A stretch of DNA of 57,518 nt from Planctomycetota bacterium (GTDB taxonomy: Bacteria; Planctomycetota; UBA8742; UBA2392): the NCBI GenBank assembly GCA_020425605.1, contig JAGQRH010000025.1:1-57518 (forward strand), in the 5' to 3' direction. The position numbers and the translations under genes are program-made. Positions within the stretch are counted from its first letter, which is position 1; the number at the start of each line of letters is the position of its first letter. The notes beneath the pieces are model-generated. The model ran no database searches, was not told where the DNA came from, and saw only the letters and a list, made by a program, of their open reading frames with translations. Below are positions 25,777 through 34,011 of the stretch, piece by piece.

Positions 25777-25967
25777 GGGATTCTGTCCTTTCTGCCCCCG
25801 TTAACATAACGGTGCATAATTCCCGCTCTCTTCCGGCTTTATCGGCGCGCACTGGTTGATATGCTGCCGCCCCATAAAGCTGTGGCGGGTTGTGGAATAG
25901 TGGACCAGTGTTGTCTACTATGCGCCCTCGCCCGATACGGGCCACGAAAGAAGCAGGAGAAAGCACC

Positions 25968-26201
25968 ATGCCGGACCCAGGTGAAAAGTGGGAAGACAAC
26001 CTTCCGGGGCCGTGGTACGTCGACAAGAGCTGCATTTTCTGCGGGTTGTGCCCGCAGCTCGCGCCTGAGAATTTCCGCGAGTCCGAAGACGGCACCCACG
26101 ACCTCGTTTACAAACAGCCCGAGAACGACGAAGAAAAGGCCCAGTGTGAAGACGCCGCGGCCCAGTGCCCCGTCCAGGCCATCGGCGCAGACGGCGGATA
26201 G
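25968..26201 (+). CDS. Small single-cluster [4Fe-4S] ferredoxin
   Basis: 77 residues, acidic. Ligands CIFCGLC near residue 24 and a fourth Cys in AAAQCPVQAIG near the C-terminus bind one [4Fe-4S] cluster, as in small ferredoxins of the Fer4 type used for one-electron transfer. The ATG at 25968 follows AGGAGA at good spacing. Divergent from the rhodanese pair across 191 bp. Paralog of the next ferredoxin, 132 nt away. Confidence 0.9.
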   Translation: MPDPGEKWEDNLPGPWYVDKSCIFCGLCPQLAPENFRESEDGTHDLVYKQPENDEEKAQCEDAAAQCPVQAIGADGG

Positions 26202-26214
26202 TCAAAACACCACC

Positions 26215-26242
26215 AAAACACCCGGCCACGGCCGGGTGTTTT
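26215..26242 (+). terminator. Terminator after first ferredoxin
   Basis: AAAACACCCGGC (26215-26226) pairs with GCCGGGTGTTTT (26231-26242), 12 bp with loop CACG, followed by TCTTT. The stem itself provides the T-run on both strands. It lies 13 nt past the ferredoxin stop. Confidence 0.85.
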
Positions 26243-26258
26243 CTTTGAAGCCTGCATA

Positions 26259-26295
26259 ATTGAATCTTGATTAAAAAATCAAATTTGAATTCAAT
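26259..26295. promoter_or_regulatory. AT-rich nested palindrome before second ferredoxin
   Basis: An outer pair ATTGAA/TTCAAT (26259-26264, 26290-26295) encloses TTGATT/AATCAA (26267-26272, 26277-26282). The stretch is about 80% A+T in a GC-rich genome. It is probably the promoter/operator region of the second ferredoxin gene; it could also form a hairpin. Confidence 0.4.
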
Positions 26296-26333
26296 ATTGG
26301 TCCGGGCCGTCGCCATTGCAAGGAACCACTGCC

Positions 26334-26585
26334 ATGACCAATGCTCCAGAACCCCAGCCGGAGAACGTCCCCGGGCGCTTCTACGTTGACACCAACTGCA
26401 TCGATTGCGGCTTGTGCCCCAACGTCGCGCCCAACCACTTCGCCGAAAATGACGCCGGCACGCACACGTTCGTCTACGCCCAACCCAGAACTCCCGGCGA
26501 AGAAGCGGAATGCGAAGAGGCCGCCGCAACCTGCCCTACACAGTCGATTCGCAATGACGGCGCAGAAATGGCGCAAGCCGGCTGA
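26334..26585 (+). CDS. Small single-cluster [4Fe-4S] ferredoxin, second copy
   Basis: 83 residues, with CIDCGLCPNVAPNHF and a later AAATCPTQSIRN supplying the four cluster ligands. It aligns with the first ferredoxin throughout (FYVDTNCIDCGLCP against WYVDKSCIFCGLCP). The ATG at 26334 follows AAGGA at somewhat long spacing; a TTG at 26316 is an alternative. Separated from the first copy by a strong terminator and an AT-rich palindrome, so separately regulated. Confidence 0.88.
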   Translation: MTNAPEPQPENVPGRFYVDTNCIDCGLCPNVAPNHFAENDAGTHTFVYAQPRTPGEEAECEEAAATCPTQSIRNDGAEMAQAG

Positions 26586-26642
26586 TCTTGCAGGCCCGTG
26601 CCACCACCTTGCCAAACGCCCCCGGCGCCCTACTTTGCGGAA

Positions 26643-27272
26643 ATGGCCGTGCCCGTGGACATTTCGCCAGTGACGCTTGAGCAGATCCCGCTGATTCAGG
26701 ATCGGCGTTTCGACCTGCGCGACGTGTTCGGCAACGACGCACCTGTCGAGCTCGAACTCGGTATCGGCAAGGGGCGTTTCCTGATCCAGCAGGCTGAAAC
26801 CCGCCCGCAGACCAATTTTGTTGGCATCGAGTGGGCAAGCCGCTACTACCGACTGGTTGCCGAGCGTGCGGCGAAACGCGGGCTCAGCAACCTGCGCGTG
26901 CTTCGTGACGACGCCGGCAAGGTCGTGCGCGACAACGTTGCCGACAAGAGCATCAGCGTGCTGCACGTCTATTTCCCGGATCCGTGGCCGAAAGCCAAGC
27001 ACAACAAACGCCGGCTGATCCAGGCGCCGTTTGCGGTCGAGGCCGCCCGCATCCTCCGCGACGGCGGGCTGGTGCGCCTCGCGACCGACCACGAAGACTA
27101 CGCGGTGCAGATGGAACAGGTGTTCCGCGACGACCCGCAGTTCGATCAGACATTCCGCGCAATCGGCGACGAGGCGCCGGAAGGCGTCACGAACTGGGAG
27201 GTCAAGTTTCGGCGAGAAGGCCGAACAATCCACAAGTTCGAGTTCACCCGTAAGCCTCGCGAATCCGCATGA
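26643..27272 (+). CDS. trmB: tRNA (guanine-N7)-methyltransferase
   Basis: SAM-dependent methylation of G46 in tRNA variable loops. 209 residues from the ATG at 26643, with the SAM motif ELELGIGKGRFLIQQA, FVGIEWASRYYRL, the family signature HVYFPDPWPKAKHNKRRLI and LATDHEDYA. An upstream in-frame ATG at 26598 adds a Pro-rich tail without family support. It starts 57 nt after the second ferredoxin. Confidence 0.93.
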   Translation: MAVPVDISPVTLEQIPLIQDRRFDLRDVFGNDAPVELELGIGKGRFLIQQAETRPQTNFVGIEWASRYYRLVAERAAKRGLSNLRVLRDDAGKVVRDNVADKSISVLHVYFPDPWPKAKHNKRRLIQAPFAVEAARILRDGGLVRLATDHEDYAVQMEQVFRDDPQFDQTFRAIGDEAPEGVTNWEVKFRREGRTIHKFEFTRKPRESA

Positions 27273-27394
27273 CCAAAGCATTATCGGACGTGCTTTCCAC
27301 GGCGCCCCGGTTGCATCTTCCCTTTATGTCTGCGACAATTCAGATCCTCTTTTTGGCCCCGGAAGTACATACGTCACCCCATCGGAGTTGATGC

Positions 27395-28510
27395 ATGCGC
27401 AGGATGATTGTGGCCGCAGTGGCGGTTGTGGCGCTCTTCGCCGCAGGCTGCCAGGACAACGAAGCAAGAAACCAGAACGCCAAGCTGCAAGCCGAGCTTG
27501 ACGCCATGAAGGCCAAGCAGTCAGGCGGCAGCAATGACGCCCTGATCGCGCTGCTGGCAAACCAGAACAAGTCCGCTGACAGCGGCTCGCTTGATCGCAA
27601 GCTGACCTCGCTGGCTGAAGACATCAATGCCGGCCAGGACAAGATCAACAAGAAGCTTGAGGACACCGAAAGCTCGAACAAGAAGCGGATGGACGACCTC
27701 GAGGATCGCCTCAAGCAGGTGAACGACCTGCAGTCCACCATCAGCAACCTCAAGACGATGATCGAGTCGCTTGAGACCAAGGTGAAGAACGTCGATCCCA
27801 ACGAGGTCCTGAACGCGCAGAAAGAGCTGATCAACCAGGAAGCCGACCTGCGCATGGAAAAGCAGGCGCGCGCGGCCGCCGAGGCACAGATCGAGACGCT
27901 CAAGAAGCAACTCGCGGACGCGCAGCTTGAAGTCGAAACGGTGAAGGGCGAAATGGTCGGGCTGCAGGGCTCCGACATCAGCAAACACCCGGACTACAAG
28001 GCACTTGAGGCCGAAAACCGCAAACTGAAGTCCGACCTCAAGAACGCCAAGTCAGACAACGATAACCTGACGCGTCAGTACGATGCGATGGTTGAACAGT
28101 TGAAGAAGGGCTCAAACCCGGTCGTCGAGGAACCGACTCCGCTACCCGACGACTACGACTTCTCCGGCAGCGTCACGGAAGTCAGCAAGGGCTCGCGCCC
28201 GGATGGCCCCAGCTACCTGCTGATCGCCAGCCTCAAGGGCACTGTGCCCGCCATCGGCACCGAGATGGTTGTGCTGGACGCCACACAGACGCCGGTCTGC
28301 CGGGTCAAGATCGTGCGCCACTACCACTTCAGCGACAACGAAGACCTGCCCGTTGAGGAAGTCGGCTGCCAGACGATCGACGAAAAGGCCACCCGCCCCG
28401 TCGCAAAGGGCGATACCGTCGCCTACCTGAAGAAGAAGGATGAGACCGGCGGCGACAACTCCGCCAAGTCCGACCCGGACAAAAACAAGGGCAGCGCCGG
28501 CGGCGATTAA
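27395..28510 (+). CDS. Coiled-coil lipoprotein of unknown function
   Basis: 371 residues. The signal peptide ends in lipobox FAAGC. A long heptad-rich coiled coil follows from about residue 25 to 235 (NKKRMDDLEDRLKQVNDLQS, MEKQARAAAEAQIETLKKQL), then a compact C-terminal beta domain (DYDFSGSVTEVSKGS, GTEMVVLDATQTPVCRVKIV) and a charged tail. Probably an envelope spacer or tether. Short TA-rich leader; followed by a terminator-like hairpin at 28544-28573. Confidence 0.85.
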   Translation: MRRMIVAAVAVVALFAAGCQDNEARNQNAKLQAELDAMKAKQSGGSNDALIALLANQNKSADSGSLDRKLTSLAEDINAGQDKINKKLEDTESSNKKRMDDLEDRLKQVNDLQSTISNLKTMIESLETKVKNVDPNEVLNAQKELINQEADLRMEKQARAAAEAQIETLKKQLADAQLEVETVKGEMVGLQGSDISKHPDYKALEAENRKLKSDLKNAKSDNDNLTRQYDAMVEQLKKGSNPVVEEPTPLPDDYDFSGSVTEVSKGSRPDGPSYLLIASLKGTVPAIGTEMVVLDATQTPVCRVKIVRHYHFSDNEDLPVEEVGCQTIDEKATRPVAKGDTVAYLKKKDETGGDNSAKSDPDKNKGSAGGD

Positions 28511-28543
28511 TCGGACGCCGAATGGCCCAAAACCGTACTATCC

Positions 28544-28573
28544 AAGGGGCGCGTGGCCATCCACCGCCCCTTT
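28544..28573 (+). terminator. Terminator after coiled-coil lipoprotein gene
   Basis: AAGGGGCG (28544-28551) pairs with CGCCCCTT (28565-28572), with an inner GTGG/CCAC stem (28553-28556 with 28561-28564), followed by a short T tail. Confidence 0.6.
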
Positions 28574-28610
28574 GCTATGCTGGCCAAGCTGACCGTGTTT
28601 GAGGATGCAG

Positions 28611-30743
28611 ATGAGATACTTCACCGCCCTGCTTCTGGCCCTGCTGATCGCGCCGGCCGCCTTGTCCGCCCAGGACACCAAGCTCAGTGACGAGGCCGGC
28701 AAGCTGCTGGACCGCATTGCCAAGCGCCCCGAAAAAGCCTGGGACTACGCATTCGCCCTGCGCGGAATGCTGGAGGCCGAAGGCGGCAGCGGGCTGATCG
28801 CTGACTTTGAACGCGGGCTCGACAACGACTCGGAAGCCGTCCGCATGGTCTGCAGCCAGCTGGTTCTGCTGCACGGCACGCCGGAGCTTGCCTTCGAGAC
28901 CTGGGGCAGCCTCATCGGGAGTGAAGACAGCGCCATCGTCGAGGCCGTCGCCATGATGATCAGTGCCGAAGGCCCCGAAGATGAAGAACTGATTGAGCAT
29001 CTTCGCGGCGCATGGGAAGACAGCGATGCGCTCTCACCCGGCGCCCGCACGGCGCTTTGCGAGGCGCTGTTGACGACACAGAAAGACGAGCTGGCACTTG
29101 AGCAGCTGCGCGAGTTTCTTTCGTCGTCTGACCACGAGCTGGTCGGAAGGTCTGCACTCGTGCTGTCCGAACGCGGGCACCCGGCGGAAGTCGCCGCACG
29201 CATCGACAGCCTCAGCAAAGAACCCGGCGACATCGGGCGCCTCGCGCGCATCGGGCGTGAAGTCGTGAAGATCGACCAGGCGGTGGAAGACCACAAGTCC
29301 GGCAAGTTCAAGCGCAAGGACTACCTGATCGAGACTGAAATCCGCGCCATCCGGAAGAACTACGTGGATGACTACTTCATCTACGCCGACAAGCATCAGG
29401 ATCTCAGCGGCGAAAACCTCGTCGACAACGCCTGCCGTGCCATGTGCTCAGCCACCGATCGCTATGCCGCCTACATGACGCGCAAAGAAATCGATGAGAT
29501 GAACCAGGACCAGGAAGGAAACTACGTCGGCATCGGCGCGCACGTCGCGACCGGCGACGATGGCATCATCTACATCACCCAGCCGATCTACGAAGGCCCC
29601 GGCTACAAGGCGGGTCTGCGCACCGGCGACAAGCTCATCGGAATTCTCGGCCCGGACGGCAACCGCATCGACCTCACCGGCATCTCGCTTGAGGAAGGCG
29701 TCAGCCACGTACGCGGCCCGGAAAACAGCACCGCCACGGTGTTCATCCAGCGCCGCGGCACGGAAGGCGAATTGAAGCTCGAAATCCCGCGCACCATGGT
29801 ACACGTCGACACGGCTCTTGAGGAAATGCTGCCCGGCCAGGTCGGCTATGTACGCTTGACCCGCTTCGGCGGCAACAGTGCCAAGGATATGAAGGAGTCG
29901 CTCGACAACCTGCGCAAGCTCGGCATGAAGTCGCTGATCCTTGACCTGCGCGACAACCCGGGCGGCCAGCTCTCGGCCGTGATCGAGATCGCCGACATGT
30001 TCCTGCCCAAAGGTAGCGTCATCAGCAGCACCGGCGGCCGCTTCGGCGACTGGAAGGGCCGGCAGCGCCCCTTCCGGTCTGACGGCGGCGATTACAACGA
30101 CATCCCGATGGTGGTGTTCATTGACGAGAACAGCGCATCGGGTTCCGAGATGCTTTCCGGCGCGCTCAAGGACAACGACCGGGCTACGCTGATCGGCCGC
30201 CCCAGCTTCGGCAAGGGCATCGGCCAGAGCTTCTTCACCGTCGACAACAGCGGCGGCTCTCGCGTGCTCAAGTGCACGGTGTTCCGCTACTTCCTGCCCA
30301 GCGGCATCAGCATCGACCGCTACGAGGGCGAGGGCGGCGTCACCCCGCACATCAACATGGATCGCGATCTGCTCGAGGCGTGGGAAGTCTACGCAATCGA
30401 CAAACTGCGTGACAGCAACAAGCTGCAGGACTACCTGGATGAGCACTACAAGGGCGTCGCCAAAGCTGAGTTCATGAAGCTCGCGACGTTCGACGCGCTG
30501 AACACGGCCGTGTGGCCGGACTTCGACAAGCTGTACGCATCATTGAACACACCCCTGGCCCGGGACGACGTACGCCGTGAGCTGCGCTTTGCCCTGCGCA
30601 CACGCGTACAGGACGACCGCGGCGCCGAGTTCACCCAGAACTTCCAGGAAGACAGCGTCATCCTTCGCGGCGTGAAAGAGCTGTTTCTGAAGACCAAGCA
30701 GGACGTCAACGCCGTCCCCGAATACAAGGCCGTCATGAAGTAG
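28611..30743 (+). CDS. Exported S41-family (C-terminal processing) peptidase
   Basis: 710 residues from the ATG at 28611, preceded by GAGG; two in-frame starts just upstream (TTG 28599, ATG 28605) are less well placed. A signal peptide (residues 1-20) is followed by a helical HEAT-like N-terminal region to about residue 230, a PDZ domain (YVGIGAHVATGDDGIIYITQ, GLRTGDKLIGI) and the S41 core: ARFGGNSAKDMKESLDN-type beta strand, LDLRDNPGGQLSAVIEIADM, FIDENSASGSEMLSGALKDN with the catalytic Ser and GRPSFGKGIGQS with the catalytic Lys. Ser/Lys protease of the CtpA type acting on envelope proteins. The large N-terminal helical part is longer than in standard Ctp enzymes. Confidence 0.92.
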   Translation: MRYFTALLLALLIAPAALSAQDTKLSDEAGKLLDRIAKRPEKAWDYAFALRGMLEAEGGSGLIADFERGLDNDSEAVRMVCSQLVLLHGTPELAFETWGSLIGSEDSAIVEAVAMMISAEGPEDEELIEHLRGAWEDSDALSPGARTALCEALLTTQKDELALEQLREFLSSSDHELVGRSALVLSERGHPAEVAARIDSLSKEPGDIGRLARIGREVVKIDQAVEDHKSGKFKRKDYLIETEIRAIRKNYVDDYFIYADKHQDLSGENLVDNACRAMCSATDRYAAYMTRKEIDEMNQDQEGNYVGIGAHVATGDDGIIYITQPIYEGPGYKAGLRTGDKLIGILGPDGNRIDLTGISLEEGVSHVRGPENSTATVFIQRRGTEGELKLEIPRTMVHVDTALEEMLPGQVGYVRLTRFGGNSAKDMKESLDNLRKLGMKSLILDLRDNPGGQLSAVIEIADMFLPKGSVISSTGGRFGDWKGRQRPFRSDGGDYNDIPMVVFIDENSASGSEMLSGALKDNDRATLIGRPSFGKGIGQSFFTVDNSGGSRVLKCTVFRYFLPSGISIDRYEGEGGVTPHINMDRDLLEAWEVYAIDKLRDSNKLQDYLDEHYKGVAKAEFMKLATFDALNTAVWPDFDKLYASLNTPLARDDVRRELRFALRTRVQDDRGAEFTQNFQEDSVILRGVKELFLKTKQDVNAVPEYKAVMK

Positions 30744-30749
30744 AGTGTT

Positions 30750-30839
30750 GCGGACGTCTCGTCCGCATGCGCGGCCGGCGCAAGCCGGCCGCGACCCATT
30801 AACCCGGCCCCGAGGGCATTGCAGGCAAGGCGCCTGCAA
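30750..30839. repeat. Three consecutive hairpins in the gap after the S41 gene
   Basis: Stems at 30750-30756/30760-30766 (7 bp), 30771-30779/30784-30792 (9 bp) and 30819-30826/30832-30839 (8 bp). They fill most of the 110-nt gap before the flippase-like gene. There are no T-runs. They look like dispersed intergenic hairpin repeats or an RNA-stability element. Confidence 0.5.
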
Positions 30840-30853
30840 CACATCCTCTGCAC

Positions 30854-31909
30854 ATGAAGCAGGTTTTCAAACAACTGCGTCGCTTCCTTCCGCTGGCATT
30901 CAGCCTGGCGGTCATGGTCTACCTTTTCGGCTATCGCACCGATCCCGTCGAAAACTGGAACACCGCCCGCAGCGTCAAGCCGTCAATGCTCTACATCGCG
31001 CTGCTGCTGGGCCTCGTCAGCTTCGTCTTTCAGGCCGTTCGGCTGAAGATCCTGGTCGAGGTGCTCGGCCACAAGGTCAGCCTGACGCGCATGCTGATCT
31101 ACACGCTGGTCGGCCAGTTCTACAACTCGGCCATTCCCGGCGGATCGGTCGGTGGCGACGCAATCAAGGCGCTGTACCTGAGCAACGCAACAGGAAGCAA
31201 GCCGCAGGCATTCGCGGCTGTGCTCGTGGACCGCTTGTGCGGGCTGTTCATGCTCGCGACGCTGGCACTGCTGGTGCTGCTGCCCAGCATCAATGAGCCG
31301 ACCATGCGGCAGGCCGCGGCCGTGATCATCGTGTTCACGGGCGGTGCGACACTGGCCATCGTCAGCATGACCAGCCGGCGCATCCGCAAGCTGGTGCCTT
31401 CCGGGCTTTCGAGCCGCCTGCCGTTTCACGACACCATCCGCGCCTTCGACGAAGCCATGCAGATCTATCGCGGGCACAAGAAGGGGCTGGTGATGGCGCT
31501 GCTGCTGAGCATCCTGCCGCAGGCGGGCTGGATCGGGATGCATGTCGCGATCGGCCAGGGCATCGGCATCCAGCTGATCTGGACGGACTACGCGGTGCTG
31601 ATTCCCGTCGCGGGCATGGTGGCCGCGCTGCCGATCAGCTTCGGCGGCTGGGGCGTCGGCGAAGCAGCAAGCGTGCACTTCTTCGGCCTGCGCGGAATCG
31701 GTAAAGTAGAGGCGCAGGTGCTGTCGCTGATGGGCCGCCTGATCCAGCTGGTATGGGCGCTGATCGGACTGCCGCTGAGTTGGGCCCTGCCAAGGCCAAA
31801 GGACATCAGCGCGGCCGTACACGGAGACGCAGTCCTGCCCGACCGGCAAGTGGAAGCGGCGGCAAAGGATGAACCGGGCGAAGACAAAGCCCTGAAACCC
31901 GACACCTGA
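30854..31909 (+). CDS. Flippase-like integral membrane protein (UPF0104/AglD type)
   Basis: 351 residues with about eight transmembrane helices. The family signature QFYNSAIPGGSVGGDAIKAL, with conserved Pro-Gly-Gly, and FAAVLVDRLCGL followed by PISFGGWGVGEA identify the lysylphosphatidylglycerol-synthase-like TM domain, used by proteins that move or modify lipid-linked substrates. It has no catalytic C-terminal domain. Starts 11-13 nt after the hairpin run. Confidence 0.85.
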   Translation: MKQVFKQLRRFLPLAFSLAVMVYLFGYRTDPVENWNTARSVKPSMLYIALLLGLVSFVFQAVRLKILVEVLGHKVSLTRMLIYTLVGQFYNSAIPGGSVGGDAIKALYLSNATGSKPQAFAAVLVDRLCGLFMLATLALLVLLPSINEPTMRQAAAVIIVFTGGATLAIVSMTSRRIRKLVPSGLSSRLPFHDTIRAFDEAMQIYRGHKKGLVMALLLSILPQAGWIGMHVAIGQGIGIQLIWTDYAVLIPVAGMVAALPISFGGWGVGEAASVHFFGLRGIGKVEAQVLSLMGRLIQLVWALIGLPLSWALPRPKDISAAVHGDAVLPDRQVEAAAKDEPGEDKALKPDT

Positions 31910-31925
31910 CACCCGGAACCTGACC

Positions 31926-33056
31926 TTGCGCATCGCCTACCTCGAATTCGACATGCAGGAAGCCCTCCGCCGGATGGGCATGAAGCAGCTGAAGAAGCTG
32001 TGGAATGAGCTGCTGTTGATGGCCGCGGGCGACGTCGACCAGGCGATGCAGTGGATGGAAGAGCTGTGGGAGCGTCACGACCTGATGCAGGGCCAGATGA
32101 CGTTCGAAGAGTTCATGCGGCAGCTCGAGGCCGAGGGACTAATACGCCGCCGCGACGGCCAGCTTGACCGCGACAACCCCGAGGGCGGGGCGGGTGCGAA
32201 TTTCGAACTGACCAAGAAGGGTGAGCGCGGCATTCGCAAAGACAGCCTTGAGCACATCTTCCGGAACCTGAACTCACTCGGAGACGGTGACCACCGCACA
32301 CCCAACGCAGGCGCCAGCAACGAGCGTCTGCCGGAAACCCGGCCGTTCGCGTTCGGCGACCTGTCGTCAGATATCGATTTCAATATCTCCATTCGCAACG
32401 CACTCAAGCGCGGCATTGATGACGTGTCGCTGCTGGAAGACGACCTCGAAGTCTTCGAGACCGAGCAGCACGCAAGCTGCGCGACCGTGCTGATGATCGA
32501 CATCAGCCACAGCATGATCCTCTACGGCGAGGACCGCATCACGCCCGCCAAGAAGGTCGCCATCGCGCTGACCGAGCTGATCAAGACCAAGTACCCGAAA
32601 GACAGCGTAAAGGTGATCACCTTCGGCAACGAGGCGCAGGAAGTGCCCGTGCATCGCCTGCCCTACCTGCAGGTCGGCCCGTTCCACACAAACACGCAGG
32701 CGGGGCTGCAGTTGGCGCAGCGGCTGCTCGGGCGCATGAAACACACGAACAAGCAGATCTTCATGATCACCGATGGCAAACCGACCGTGATCCATGAGCA
32801 GGGCCAGTTGTATCGCAACGTAAGCTGGATCCTGGACCCACTGATCGTCAACCGCACCCTCGAAGAGGCCGAGCTGTGCCGTCGCCGCGGCATCACCATC
32901 AGCACCTTCATGATCGCCGACGACCCGCATCTCGTCGAGTTCGTCGACCGGCTGACGCAGGTCAACCGCGGCCGAGCCTACTTCAGCGCGCTCGACAAGC
33001 TCGGCGGCAACATCTTCGTCGACTACATGAAAAACCGGCGCCGGCGCGTCCGCTGA
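31926..33056 (+). CDS. Cytoplasmic von Willebrand factor A domain protein
   Basis: 376 residues from a TTG at 31926, 16 nt after the previous gene; an ATG at 31953 is possible. The N-terminal helical region (KQLKKLWNELLLMAAGDVDQ) precedes a VWA domain at about 180-360 with MIDAS residues in MIDISHSMI and MITDGKPT. No signal peptide. Proteins of this layout usually work with MoxR-type AAA ATPases, but none is adjacent here. Confidence 0.85.
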   Translation: MRIAYLEFDMQEALRRMGMKQLKKLWNELLLMAAGDVDQAMQWMEELWERHDLMQGQMTFEEFMRQLEAEGLIRRRDGQLDRDNPEGGAGANFELTKKGERGIRKDSLEHIFRNLNSLGDGDHRTPNAGASNERLPETRPFAFGDLSSDIDFNISIRNALKRGIDDVSLLEDDLEVFETEQHASCATVLMIDISHSMILYGEDRITPAKKVAIALTELIKTKYPKDSVKVITFGNEAQEVPVHRLPYLQVGPFHTNTQAGLQLAQRLLGRMKHTNKQIFMITDGKPTVIHEQGQLYRNVSWILDPLIVNRTLEEAELCRRRGITISTFMIADDPHLVEFVDRLTQVNRGRAYFSALDKLGGNIFVDYMKNRRRRVR

Positions 33057-33060
33057 CGCG

Positions 33061-33086
33061 AACGGGGACGCTGGCGCGTCCCCGTT
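33061..33086. terminator. Bidirectional hairpin between convergent genes
   Basis: AACGGGGACG (33061-33070) pairs with CGTCCCCGTT (33077-33086), a 10-bp stem and 6-nt loop. It lies between the VWA gene and the convergent EF-G fragment. Confidence 0.65.
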
Positions 33087-33089
33087 GTT

Positions 33090-33755
33090 CTACCTTCGTG
33101 CTTCCATCAACTGCTGCTTCACGTGCTGCGGCGCCTGCTCATAGCCTGCAGGCTCCATCACGTAGACGCCACGGCCCTGCGTCAAGCCGCGCAGGTCGCC
33201 GACGTAGCCGAACATCTCGGCCAGCGGAACGATCGCGCGGATGGCGCTCTCGCCCTCGCTGCCTTCGACCTCGTTGATCCGGCCGTGCCGGGCATTGAGG
33301 TCACCGATCACCGGCCCGGTGAATTCGTCCGGCACGCGCACTTCGACCCGCATCACCGGCTCGAGCACTTCCGTACCGACTTCATCCAGCAGCTTGCGGA
33401 ACGCGATCCTTGCTGCCGACGCGAACGCGAAGTCCTTGCCGTCCACTTCGTGGCTCGAGCCGTCATAAAGCACTGCACGAAAACCGCCGACAGCAAAGCC
33501 GGCCAAGCCGCCCGAAGCCGCCGCCTCGCGAATGCCGGCCTCGACGCTGCGGATGAACACCTTCGGAATGACTCCGCCACGCGTTTCGTCCACAAACTCG
33601 ATCCGGTCAAACTGCTCGGCTGGCAGACTCGACCACCGAATCTTCACGTGCCCGAAACTACCCGAGCCGCCAGACTGCTTCTGGTGCAGCCCTTCGGTTT
33701 CAACAAAGCCGTCGGCCAGACTGAGGCAACATCTTTGGCTCGCTGTATGTCGCAT
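33090..33755 (-). CDS. Stand-alone EF-G domain IV-V protein
   Basis: 221 residues corresponding only to the last two domains of elongation factor G. Domain IV begins at LHQKQSGGSGSFGHVKIRW, contains GGVIPKVFIRSVEAGI and the tip loop DGSSHEVDGKDFAF; domain V has LEPVMRVEVRVPDEFTGPVI, ARHGRINEVEG, LAEMFGYVGDLRGLTQGRG and AGYEQAP. The GTPase domain, domain II and domain III are missing and are not encoded upstream. The ATG at 33755 has AAGGAG at good spacing, so it may be expressed. Either a remnant of a lost fusA copy or a stand-alone ribosome-binding protein. Confidence 0.8.
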   Translation of the reverse strand: MRHTASQRCCLSLADGFVETEGLHQKQSGGSGSFGHVKIRWSSLPAEQFDRIEFVDETRGGVIPKVFIRSVEAGIREAAASGGLAGFAVGGFRAVLYDGSSHEVDGKDFAFASAARIAFRKLLDEVGTEVLEPVMRVEVRVPDEFTGPVIGDLNARHGRINEVEGSEGESAIRAIVPLAEMFGYVGDLRGLTQGRGVYVMEPAGYEQAPQHVKQQLMEARR

Positions 33756-33844
33756 TTGCTCTCCTTGCTCAAACCGGCGGCTGATTGCCGCCTTTCGCAA
33801 GCTAACGCTGTGCGGCTTCAGACCTGGTGCGCGGTGGTGCCGCC

Positions 33845-33966
33845 GAAATAGCCCGCAACTTTTTTGCACTGGTCATAACACCCGCGCCTGGGCGAGTTTG
33901 TGGGCACTCCTCGACCGGCTGCGGGCCTGAATCGGGCCGGGAATGTCGCAATGGTGGGTAACAATG
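33845..33966 (+). promoter_or_regulatory. Conserved upstream element, copy B
   Basis: GAAATAGCCCGCAACTTTTT begins at 33845 and AATGTCGCAATGGTGGGT 97 nt later. Same arrangement as the element at 18726-18850 with many substitutions between the two motifs. It precedes the small gene at 34012 and lies upstream of the divergent EF-G fragment. Confidence 0.45.
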
Positions 33967-34011
33967 GGGTGTCGGGCGCGGAGGTCGCGCCGGTTGATCT
34001 GGAGTCGAGTC

